14,480 bases of DNA from positions 1-14,480 of the forward strand of contig CAMFEN010000009.1 of assembly GCA_945949375.1 (NCBI GenBank), in the 5' to 3' direction. Origin of the DNA: an uncultured Bacteroidales bacterium. Lineage in GTDB: Bacteria > Bacteroidota > Bacteroidia > Bacteroidales > Paludibacteraceae. Both the position numbers and the translations under genes were made by a program. Below the pieces are notes generated by a model that did not search any database, was not told where the DNA came from, and was given only the letters and a program-made list of their open reading frames with translations. Below are positions 6,423 through 13,392 of this stretch, piece by piece; the stretch's first letter is position 1; every line of letters begins with the position of its first letter.

Positions 6423-6670
6423 AAAAAGGCTGTCTAACAAGTGCTGCGGAGCATAGCCACTATGTATGCAAGCATCTCGCCTGCATATACAAGTTGTGTA
6501 GTAGCCCCCGCCTGCTAACTAACTGGGGGAGCTCCGTAAGCAACGCGAATTGGCGTGCTCTCTGCAAGCATTCGGGAACAAAGAGAATGGGAGCGTTGAT
6601 GCTTGCCCATCGTTAGCCACTTTCATACACAAAGAGACTGCCTAACTTGACTTGTTAGACAGTCTCTTTT
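6423..6670. repeat. MITE-like or structured-RNA-like interval between convergent genes
   Basis: The ends are inverted copies: CTGTCTAACAAGT (6430-6442) and ACTTGTTAGACAG (6650-6662), 13 of 13, with A-rich/T-rich extensions outward. Inside are several more stems: CATAG-CCA-CTATG, GTATGCA with TGCATAT, CCCCC with GGGGG about 15 nt apart, AGCA(A)CGC with GCGTGCT, and GCAAGCAT with ATGCTTGC. No target-site duplication is evident and no long reading frame is present. The right end doubles as the terminator at 6631-6669. It could be a small non-autonomous element, a structured RNA, or simply convergent-gene terminator debris. The stems are visible directly; any function is inference. Confidence 0.45.
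6631..6669 (-). terminator. Strong intrinsic terminator of the LRR unit, probably bidirectional
   Basis: On the minus strand AAAGAGACTGTCTAAC pairs with GTTAGGCAGTCTCTTT over 16 bp (one G-U) around a 7-nt loop, ending in CTCTTTGTGT, 17 bp after the LRR stop. On the plus strand the same hairpin has one C-A mismatch and ends in TCTCTTTT, so it may also end metallophosphoesterase transcripts. Its left 16 bases (AAAGAGACTGCCTAAC) recur exactly at 13331-13346. Confidence 0.8.
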
Positions 6671-6686
6671 GCATTCTACGATTCGA

Positions 6687-9600
6687 TTATCTTACGTATT
6701 CGCCCATCACCGTATAGGTCTTACCATTGCGCTCAATGTACAGCACTCCATCGCGTAGATACTTATGAACTTCTTTTCCCTCTTCTGACACATTCTCTAA
6801 TCCCATTGACTGATTAACGTCAAAGTAATTGGTATAGAGGTACACATCAGGGAATGCCGGATTAGTGAGCAAGCATATCACGTCGTCAAAACGCTTCAGG
6901 AAGGTAGTTACACCGTTCTCCAAGGTGTATTCATCGCCTTCTTCCAGCACTTCGCCTTCCCATTCGTAGGTATCGTAGTTGAAGGTCGGCTCCCCTAAAT
7001 ACCATGTGAAGACCGTTACACTATCCCCCACCATGGCTTGACTGCTCAGGTCAATAATCTTTTCATCTTGCAGTGCTACATTCAGCATCGCTTGCCCACT
7101 ATAGTTATACACACTATATTGCGGCAGAATAGGGGGTAATGTGCTGAAATCAAAGTAGTTATTGGTAACGCTGAGCACTCGCAGTTCGTCCAACGAAGCC
7201 ACATCCAACGTATGCAAGTTGTTGTAACTGAGTCCCAACTGCTGCAAATGGGGTGTAGTAGTCGTATCTACCTGGATAGTTGTCAGTTCGTTCATACTCA
7301 AATCCAAGAACCACAGATTAGGATTCTTTAGTGTTACGGACTGGATACTATTGTTGGCTACGCCTACCACATTCAGCGATTTATTTTGGCTCAAGTCAAG
7401 GCTCGTCAGTTGGTTGTCTGAGAGCGCCAATGAATAGAGATTCGGGAAATCGCTTATCGGGAAAGTGCTCAACGCATTGCCCGATAGGTTTACCTCACGC
7501 AACAATTCTTTGTTTTCAGGCATAGTAATCTGCTTGAGACCGGCATTACGAACGCTCAGCATATTGGCTAACAATTTCGATCCATCAAACGAAGACAAGG
7601 TAGCCCCATTCATACTAAACACCGTAACGGTATCAGTCGGCTCGTAGGTATAGACATTCACCGTAGCCCCTTTGTAGGTTGTGGCTTCAAACAACTTGTA
7701 CACTGTCTCCAATAGGTATTGTTGCACATTCCCATTGCCTTCCCAGTCGATATACATTGACATTCCATTTTGTGCCCCTGCCAGCGAGAGCGAAACAGCA
7801 TCACCATCGTTTGCTGTTACGAAGGTAACAATGACATTCGTCGGCATTCCTGCCACCTTCATCTTCGTGGTCTTCAGTACCTTATCGCCGGCAAACGCAG
7901 GATAAACAGGGTGCGTAATCTCGAAATAAACCGAGTCCAAATCCTCGTTCAAGAAACGAGTGAAACCATTGTTGAGCGTGTAGTCCGTACCTTCTACAAG
8001 GGCAGTACTATCGTTTTTCCGCCATGTCAATACGGTGTTCTCCCCATTCAGAGTAACCATCTGCGCACCTAAATCCGCGCACGGACCCATCGTGGCAATC
8101 TGGATGTCTTTCTGGGGTGCATACACATAGCCCGCTTCGGTCAGTTTGGCATTGTGGCGCGGTAGGTTGGCAAGGGTGAATTGGTTGGCGGCAATATCCA
8201 TATAGCGGATGTTATCCTCCTCCGGCAAAATAATCTCCGACAATAAGTTATTCGATGCACGCACGGTGTCAAGTGCCGTACAGTGTTGGAAATCCAGACG
8301 CTCCATGCTGTTGTACGACACGTCCAGCGTCAGCAGGTTATCGGCATCCGAGAAGTCTATATCGCCCAATTTATTGTGTGCAGCATTGAAATGCAGCATC
8401 GCCAACAGCGGACTCAACTTGAAGTTATCTGCCAAATATCCGGTGTTATCAATTTGGTTATAACTGATATCCAGCGTATGGAGCAGGTTCTTGTTGAAAT
8501 AGTCGCTCTCGCCTTCAAGGTTGAGTGTTGTCAAGTTGTTGTGGCTTAGGTTTAGCACCTCCAACTGACGGTTATACCTCAGGTCAAGCGTAGTGGAATA
8601 GAGCGAGGTACCCGTCAGTGTGAGTTCGCTCAGCGTGTTCAGTTGGGTCAGGTCAATCGTAGTAATATAGGTGTCCTTGATAGACAAGGCAGAAACGTTT
8701 GTTCCATCAGGCACATATATATACACGCGGCCATACCCTTTCGCTCCCGTTACATTGGGGACCGCAGGTGTCTGAGCCGAGGTCGCTGTGAACGAAGTTA
8801 GCGTCTGCGTACCAAGGTCCACCCAGAAAGTAATCGGGTTTTCCTCACTTGCACCATGCAAGCCCACAGAGAACGAGATAGAACTCTCAAACGTATCGAA
8901 GCTCATCACCTGAGACTTGCCGTAGTCGTAGTCCTCTGCCGTCTTCACCATAAACGGCTCTGTGAAGAGGTCGGCATTGGGGAATGCATCGTTCCGATAC
9001 TCTATCACCACGCTGTCTTGGTAGGCTTTCTTCAACACAAGAATGCCGGTCGTGTCGTTGAAGGAGTAATAAGAGGTATCCAGCAATACAAACGAGTCGG
9101 TCGTGTTCATCGGGATAGCATACACAATCGCTTCCGTCAGGAAGCCGCGGCGGAGCACTCGACTACTAAGGTCTATCGTATCACCTTCTTTATATACCGG
9201 CTCCATCGGCAGAGCACGCTGCGAGTACTGATAGTCTTGCCATACACCCGAGTCTCTCGGCAACGTGGCAAAGTCCATGCAGTTGTTCTGGATATGCACG
9301 TAGTTTAGATAGTTCTGATTTGACAAATCAACATGCGTCAGGTAGTTATCGCTCGCATCCAGCGACACCAAACCTGCCGAGTCGTTAGGCATAGGATGAT
9401 ATAACTTCAAATCTGTCAGCGCATTACCCGCGCAGTTCAAGCGATACAGCCAATGGCTGTTCGACACATCCAGCGTCTTAAACTTATACGCCCCCTTGTT
9501 CACAAAACCCGACACATGTGTGCAATACAGCTCCAGCAACTCCTTGTTTTGGCTCAAGTCCAGCTCTGTAACCTTCGTCTCGCTCACGTTCAAGATACGC

Positions 9601-10337
9601 AAGTGCGGGTTCTTCGTTACATCCACGCTCGCTACATCGGTCATTTCAAGCGTCAGTTGCCGCAAATCCGGGCAATTCGTCGGGTCTATCTTCGTCAGCG
9701 TGCGCGTGTAGTAAGCGTCAAACGACTTCATCTTCGGATACTTCGTCAAATCGAAGTTGGGGTCAAGATAGCCCACCATCGGTATCTCCAAGAGGATCAA
9801 CGAGTCCTTCTCGCCTATCACCAGCGGCGTCGACTCCGTAAATGGGTTGTCCGATACATAGAGCGCGCGAATCTTTGGGTTCTTGCTTAGGTCAATATCC
9901 GCCAACTCGTTGTGATTTAGATTCAAGATATCAAGGTTAGGCAGTTTGGTCAAGTCCGCCGACGTCAGGTAGCAACCTTCTGCGTTGATGTATGTTATTG
10001 CTTCTGCTGACTCTGGCTTCTCCCCATAAATCTTGATGGTCGCGTTCTTGTCCACCGTACAGTAGATGAGCGTACCCATCGTGCTGTCCTCAGGAGTAGC
10101 CTTCAATTCATACTCCACCTTTCCAAAACCGCAGTCCACATAAAGGTACATATCCTCCACAGCGCCTATCACCAGCGAAATCTGGTTGTTCGCACCTGCC
10201 AACTCGTAGATGCTGGTCGTCATAGTGATAATCGGCTCCTCGTCTGCCGTAGCGCGAGCAAAGAGCAAATTCGTCGCTCCAAGGCACAACGCCAGCGTCA
10301 TCACCCGAAGCATAGAAAAAAGTTTGTTTGTTTTCAT
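6687..10337 (-). CDS. Secreted leucine-rich-repeat protein with three tandem composite modules
   Basis: A 1216-residue exported protein. An ATG at 10337-10335 begins MKTNKLFSMLRVMTLALCLG, a clear signal peptide; the frame extends two codons to a GTG at 10343 (positions below are numbered from that GTG). Three modules follow, each a beta-rich head, an LRR block and a tail. The LRR blocks are about 125-362, 560-728 and 925-1070, roughly 24 repeats of the L-x-x-L-x-[LV]-S-x-N-x-L-T-x-L-D-L-S type. Each block ends in a similar cap (NCMDFATLP, NQFTLANLP, NYFDFSTLP), then Y-x-Y-[SA]-x-Q-like segments, then an '[ED]-G-x-x-Y-T-L-x-N-G' strand and a '[NH]-P-x-[YF]-P' turn. The C-terminus (KYLRDGVLYIERNGKTYTVM and six more) resembles a short sorting-type tail shared with the 13393-14480 protein. 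A surface adhesin or protein-binding role is likely by family; the ligand is unknown. It lies 68 bp downstream of the subtilase gene. Confidence 0.88.
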   Translation of the reverse strand: MKTNKLFSMLRVMTLALCLGATNLLFARATADEEPIITMTTSIYELAGANNQISLVIGAVEDMYLYVDCGFGKVEYELKATPEDSTMGTLIYCTVDKNATIKIYGEKPESAEAITYINAEGCYLTSADLTKLPNLDILNLNHNELADIDLSKNPKIRALYVSDNPFTESTPLVIGEKDSLILLEIPMVGYLDPNFDLTKYPKMKSFDAYYTRTLTKIDPTNCPDLRQLTLEMTDVASVDVTKNPHLRILNVSETKVTELDLSQNKELLELYCTHVSGFVNKGAYKFKTLDVSNSHWLYRLNCAGNALTDLKLYHPMPNDSAGLVSLDASDNYLTHVDLSNQNYLNYVHIQNNCMDFATLPRDSGVWQDYQYSQRALPMEPVYKEGDTIDLSSRVLRRGFLTEAIVYAIPMNTTDSFVLLDTSYYSFNDTTGILVLKKAYQDSVVIEYRNDAFPNADLFTEPFMVKTAEDYDYGKSQVMSFDTFESSISFSVGLHGASEENPITFWVDLGTQTLTSFTATSAQTPAVPNVTGAKGYGRVYIYVPDGTNVSALSIKDTYITTIDLTQLNTLSELTLTGTSLYSTTLDLRYNRQLEVLNLSHNNLTTLNLEGESDYFNKNLLHTLDISYNQIDNTGYLADNFKLSPLLAMLHFNAAHNKLGDIDFSDADNLLTLDVSYNSMERLDFQHCTALDTVRASNNLLSEIILPEEDNIRYMDIAANQFTLANLPRHNAKLTEAGYVYAPQKDIQIATMGPCADLGAQMVTLNGENTVLTWRKNDSTALVEGTDYTLNNGFTRFLNEDLDSVYFEITHPVYPAFAGDKVLKTTKMKVAGMPTNVIVTFVTANDGDAVSLSLAGAQNGMSMYIDWEGNGNVQQYLLETVYKLFEATTYKGATVNVYTYEPTDTVTVFSMNGATLSSFDGSKLLANMLSVRNAGLKQITMPENKELLREVNLSGNALSTFPISDFPNLYSLALSDNQLTSLDLSQNKSLNVVGVANNSIQSVTLKNPNLWFLDLSMNELTTIQVDTTTTPHLQQLGLSYNNLHTLDVASLDELRVLSVTNNYFDFSTLPPILPQYSVYNYSGQAMLNVALQDEKIIDLSSQAMVGDSVTVFTWYLGEPTFNYDTYEWEGEVLEEGDEYTLENGVTTFLKRFDDVICLLTNPAFPDVYLYTNYFDVNQSMGLENVSEEGKEVHKYLRDGVLYIERNGKTYTVMGEYVR

Positions 10338-10369
10338 ATTCACATGTTTTCTGATTATTCTAATTATCT

Positions 10370-10393
10370 CTCCCCCTCAACATACAGGGGGAG
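10370..10393 (-). promoter_or_regulatory. GC-rich hairpin between the subtilase and LRR genes
   Basis: CTCCCCC (10370-10376) and GGGGGAG (10387-10393) form a perfect 7-bp stem with a 10-nt loop in the 68-bp gap. On the minus strand it is followed by AGATAATTAGAATAATC, with no run of T, so full termination is doubtful. It could stabilise the upstream message end or lower downstream expression. Confidence 0.5.
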
Positions 10394-10405
10394 TCGGAGA
10401 GTGGC

Positions 10406-12766
10406 TTATCTCACCACAATCTTCCCGCTAAACATCCCGTTTGCGCGCACCACGTAAGTACCTGCTGACCAGCCCGAGGCATCTATCTCCGCCTCATCGC
10501 CTTGAGATGTAAAGCGTGCCACCTCCTTGCCGGCAACATCATATACCACCACATCCATCTGCCGTGCACCGCCGAGGAATACATTGAAATGCCGCAAATC
10601 CTCGCTTGTTACTAACAATCGACTATTGTCCGATGCCACACTGCCTATCCCCATGCCATTCCTTCGCAACACTTCCTTCAAACCTGCCAGCGCGTCGAAC
10701 TTACCATACCCCCAACGAGGGTCGTCGTTCACATCCGCATCACGAAGCGAGGTCTTGCTGATGATATCCTTCACGTCCGCCAGCGTCAGCGTCGGGTCTG
10801 CCTCTAACCAAAGTGCAATACCGCCTGCTACCACCGGGCACGCCATCGAGGTGCCCAAGCACTGCATCCAGTAATAGGTATCCGAGCCCGCTTTCGACGA
10901 CGCCTGCAAGTTGGCAGGATAAGCACCTATGCCCGTGTAGTCCGCATAAGGCTTGCTCAGCGCCGAGATAATCGTTGCTCCGGGGGCGCATACCTCCGGC
11001 AGTTGCTTGCCATGGATGGTCGTACCATAGGAGGTGAAACTGCTCACTTTCCCGGGTGCCAACTCGCCTTGGTAGCCGTGCACCTTTCCGTCCAGCGACG
11101 CAAAATCGTCGCGCGAGTTGTACGAACCCACCACCAAGATACCGTCTCCGCATGCCATATCGCTTATCGTACCGTCGCTCGAACCCATCTGCCAGCCTGC
11201 CAGACCATCGTCCGTCAGCGTCGTAAACGAACCGTCGCAGTAGCAGTCAATACGTTGCCCCGGAGTACCGCTTACCTCAAAACCAAAAGTATAACTGCCG
11301 TCATTCGTAGCCGCATCCTCTACAAAATAATCCACTATCGCATAGTAACGACCCGAGTACTCATCCACCATGCCGCCTACGCCTACATATCCGTTAAACG
11401 CCTTCGTGAAGTTCGGGTGCGTCAAATCACCTTCTGAGGCATAATCTGGCGAAGCGTAGTATATAGAACCGTTCTCGTTATCTGGCGAGAATGATGCTCG
11501 AAAGGTAATCTTCCCGCGAGTCTTGTTATAAGCCACCGCATTGATGGTAAACGGCGTACTATCATTGCTATATACATACACCTGCCCGTAGCGCAAGTTC
11601 TTATACGTGTACGTTGACCCGTCTTCGTTATAAATAGGATACTCCGCATACATCGGCTGAATAAACGACTTCACCTCCGTCTGACTCTCTGTCAGCGTGT
11701 CGCTCACCACCAGCGGTAGGTCGCCCTCATTACCGGCTGCCACGCAGATAATCACCTTGTCTTGCTTCTCTGCCAGCGCCATATACTCGCTGATCATGCT
11801 CGTTCCGTCATGAGGACCCGTAGTGCCGCCCAACGACAGGTTAATCACAGCGGGCATCTGCATCTGCGAAGCGTAATCCAACACACTCTCCATGCCCAAG
11901 GCAATAAAGAAGTCCTGCAACGTGCCGCAACTGGCTACGATATCGCTCTCTGTTGCCATGCCGTAGTACGGGTTGGCACCTGTTGCCACCGATGCCTTAC
12001 CATCTGACAACGATGCCACTTTCGAACTACCCGTGTACCCGCCTGCCATCGTACCTAAGGTGTGGGTGCCGTGGAAATTCGTCGGGTCATCTGTCGTAAA
12101 CTGACTGATGGTAGAGCGGTTGAACCATGCACCGCTCACACCGCTTGAGCTGCTATTATCTTGTATATAATACGTCAAATACTCCACACGTGAAGTCCCG
12201 TCCGCACGCTTAAACATCAGGTGATTGGGGTCTAATCCCGCATCCACAATACCTGTTACCACACCCTTTCCCGTGTATGCCTGAGGCAAACCCTTGCCGG
12301 CGTGTATCGCATCCACACCCGTTACGGCGCGAGCAATATCATTCATCGGCTTCACCGCACGCGGCAACTGCATCTGCTTTATAACCTGAGACTGTGCGGC
12401 TATCGTCTCCACCTCATCCAACGGCAGCGACACCAGCGCTATCGTCCCGCGAAGACCCAGCACCTGCAAGCCTTCTGCTTCCAACTGCGCCTGAGTAGTA
12501 CCCTCTTTCACACGCACCATAGCCCCCACCATCCGGCAGTCTCCGGGCTGCACCATCGCAACCCCACCGGGCGCGTGGGCGGCGCGCACGCGCATAGGCT
12601 GCGGCAAACTGCCTGAGTCCGCAGCAAGTTCACTCCGAATCGCACGCAAAGCCGCGCGACTCTGTAAATCCAACTGAGCCTGACCACTCACCGCCAAACT
12701 CATGCTCAAAGCCAATACACTGAGTAATAATCCTTTTCTCATATTCATTTTGTTATTATTTTTCAT
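10406..12766 (-). CDS. Subtilisin-like serine protease (S8) with T9SS type A sorting domain
   Basis: A 786-residue exported protease. The signal peptide is MRKGLLLSVLALSMSLAVSG (residues 9-28). A prodomain-like region follows at about 78-135, then the S8 catalytic domain: Asp175 in GIVDAGLDPNH, His232 in FHGTHTLGTMAG, oxyanion Asn346 in CVAAGNEGD and Ser640 in LGTSMACPVVAGG. The Asn-Ser distance is 294 residues against about 66 in subtilisin, so roughly 230 residues are inserted, with a beta-sandwich-like stretch near 370-510. The C-terminal 75 residues (VVVYDVAGKEVARF, IDASGWSAGTYVV, GKIVVR) match the T9SS type A domain, which directs export across the outer membrane and attachment or release. 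The start is ambiguous: ATGs at 12766, 12748 and 12742; the last, in the context AATATGAGAAAA, mimics the LRR gene start. It leads a two-gene unit with the LRR protein. Confidence 0.93.
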   Translation of the reverse strand: MKNNNKMNMRKGLLLSVLALSMSLAVSGQAQLDLQSRAALRAIRSELAADSGSLPQPMRVRAAHAPGGVAMVQPGDCRMVGAMVRVKEGTTQAQLEAEGLQVLGLRGTIALVSLPLDEVETIAAQSQVIKQMQLPRAVKPMNDIARAVTGVDAIHAGKGLPQAYTGKGVVTGIVDAGLDPNHLMFKRADGTSRVEYLTYYIQDNSSSSGVSGAWFNRSTISQFTTDDPTNFHGTHTLGTMAGGYTGSSKVASLSDGKASVATGANPYYGMATESDIVASCGTLQDFFIALGMESVLDYASQMQMPAVINLSLGGTTGPHDGTSMISEYMALAEKQDKVIICVAAGNEGDLPLVVSDTLTESQTEVKSFIQPMYAEYPIYNEDGSTYTYKNLRYGQVYVYSNDSTPFTINAVAYNKTRGKITFRASFSPDNENGSIYYASPDYASEGDLTHPNFTKAFNGYVGVGGMVDEYSGRYYAIVDYFVEDAATNDGSYTFGFEVSGTPGQRIDCYCDGSFTTLTDDGLAGWQMGSSDGTISDMACGDGILVVGSYNSRDDFASLDGKVHGYQGELAPGKVSSFTSYGTTIHGKQLPEVCAPGATIISALSKPYADYTGIGAYPANLQASSKAGSDTYYWMQCLGTSMACPVVAGGIALWLEADPTLTLADVKDIISKTSLRDADVNDDPRWGYGKFDALAGLKEVLRRNGMGIGSVASDNSRLLVTSEDLRHFNVFLGGARQMDVVVYDVAGKEVARFTSQGDEAEIDASGWSAGTYVVRANGMFSGKIVVR

Positions 12767-12817
12767 CCATATCTATCAAAATGTTAATCCACTTTCCCTC
12801 CGATTTTCATGCAGATT

Positions 12818-12862
12818 TAGTAAGAGTTTAGTAAGGGTTAAGTAAGGGTCTAATAAAGGGTT
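12818..12862. repeat. 11-bp tandem repeat, 4 copies, in the subtilase leader
   Basis: The units are TAGTAAGAGTT, TAGTAAGGGTT, AAGTAAGGGTC and TAATAAAGGGTT (the last has one extra base). The array lies about 50-100 bp before the subtilase start codons and within any transcript from the promoters to its right. An operator array or slippage-prone leader is possible. Confidence 0.75.
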
Positions 12863-12885
12863 AACAGACTCCCAACCAACCTCCC

Positions 12886-12893
12886 CAAAAATA
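12886..12893 (-). promoter_or_regulatory. Possible -7 box for the subtilase-LRR unit
   Basis: The minus strand reads TATTTTTG (12893-12886), fitting TAnnTTTG. The upstream TTTG candidates are 12 and 16 bp away instead of 19-21, so the match is partial. It would give a leader of about 115 nt. Confidence 0.35.
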
Positions 12894-12997
12894 TCAATCT
12901 GTTACCAAACAAAAACCATGCCATATCATTTTGCTACTTCCCCTCCCTTGTGTGTCCTCTCCACAATATCCCCTACCAATTATGCACCCTTAACGCC

Positions 12998-13091
12998 TGC
13001 CCGGGTGCGCAGGCATCCCCGCCTGCTACAAAGTCTCCCTTTAAGGGAGATTTAGAGGGTCTTGCCCGGGTGCGCAGGCGTCCCCGCCTGC
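12998..13091. repeat. GC-rich 29-bp hairpin repeat, pair 1
   Basis: Two 29-bp copies (12998-13026 and 13063-13091) differ by one base. Each contains GCAGGC[GA]-TCCC-CGCCTGC, a stem of up to 7 bp with a 4-nt loop. Copy 1 is also preceded by GCCTGC (12995-13000), giving an alternative stem. The 36 bp between them carry the near-palindrome TCTCCCTTTAAGGGAGA (13034-13050). The arrangement is typical of intergenic palindromic repeats. Compare the pair at 13235-13327. Confidence 0.8.
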
Positions 13092-13120
13092 TTCCAAAGC
13101 GTACACAACCCTTTCGCATG

Positions 13121-13152
13121 CAAAGATACAACAATTTTCTGACTCCACCAAA
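13121..13152 (-). promoter_or_regulatory. Consensus Bacteroidetes promoter, probably for the subtilase-LRR unit
   Basis: On the minus strand TTTG (13152-13149) is followed by a 20-bp spacer and TATCTTTG (13128-13121), an exact fit to TTTG-N19-21-TAnnTTTG and the same geometry as the cyclo-ligase promoter. Transcription would start near 13114 and give a leader of about 350 nt before the subtilase, running through repeat pair 1 and the 11-bp array. Alternatively it drives a small RNA. Confidence 0.65.
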
Positions 13153-13234
13153 TAATTCATTACCAAAAAACGCATAATTATACACTTTTAATCCAACGAC
13201 CTTCACCACTCCCCCCGCAACTCCCACCATCGCT

Positions 13235-13327
13235 TGTCCGGGTACGCAGGCGTCCCCGCCTGCTTTTCAAGGAGGTGCAGTCTCCAGGCCGCACCATAGC
13301 CTGCCCGGGTACGCAAGCATGCCCCCC
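13235..13327. repeat. GC-rich 29-bp hairpin repeat, pair 2 (second copy degenerate)
   Basis: The copy at 13235-13263 retains the GCAGGCG-TCCC-CGCCTGC hairpin with changes in its left part (TGTCCGGGTAC in place of TGCCCGGGTGC). The copy at 13302-13327 is decayed (GCAAGCATGCCCCCC) and has lost its stem. The spacing of the pair (67 bp) and an internal AGTCTCC echo pair 1, which suggests duplication of a two-repeat unit. Confidence 0.7.
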
Positions 13328-13366
13328 AAAAAAGAGACTGCCTAACCGATAAAGTCAGACAGCCTC
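13328..13366 (-). terminator. Intrinsic terminator of the upstream secreted-protein gene
   Basis: On the minus strand GAGGCTGTCTGAC pairs with GTTAGGCAGTCTC over 13 bp around a 7-nt loop, followed by TTTTTT (13333-13328). Three pairs are G-U and exist only in the minus-strand RNA; on the plus strand they are mismatches. The stem begins 27 bp after the stop codon of the 13393-14480 gene. It is related to the 6631-6669 terminator. Confidence 0.85.
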
Positions 13367-13392
13367 CTTTCATTCAACACATTTTCAATAAC

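Larger units (their letters stand above)
12767..13392. other. 626-bp gene-free interval with promoters and repeat clusters
   Basis: I find no believable gene here. The one frame of any length (minus strand, 12973-13230) runs through GC-rich hairpin repeats and has no protein-like composition. The interval holds, from right to left, the terminator of the upstream gene, a GC-rich repeat pair (13235-13327), a perfect promoter (13121-13152), a second repeat pair (12998-13091), a weaker promoter-like box (12886-12893) and an 11-bp tandem array (12818-12862) in the subtilase leader. Confidence 0.8.

Noticed and set aside
6440..6630. tmRNA, SRP RNA or 6S RNA
   Set aside because: I could not find the conserved tRNA-like ends of tmRNA, the SRP apical loop or a long central-bubble hairpin of 6S RNA; only local stems are present.
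12973..13230. 85-residue minus-strand reading frame
   Set aside because: It runs through the GC-rich hairpin repeats and the promoter at 13121-13152, starts upstream of the predicted transcript start, and its composition reflects the repeats.
12998..13327. CRISPR-like spacing: 29-bp repeats separated by 36-38 bp
   Set aside because: Only four copies occur in two pairs 144 bp apart, the units are GC-rich hairpins with decay inside the unit, the '36-bp spacer' is itself a palindrome, and no cas gene is present.
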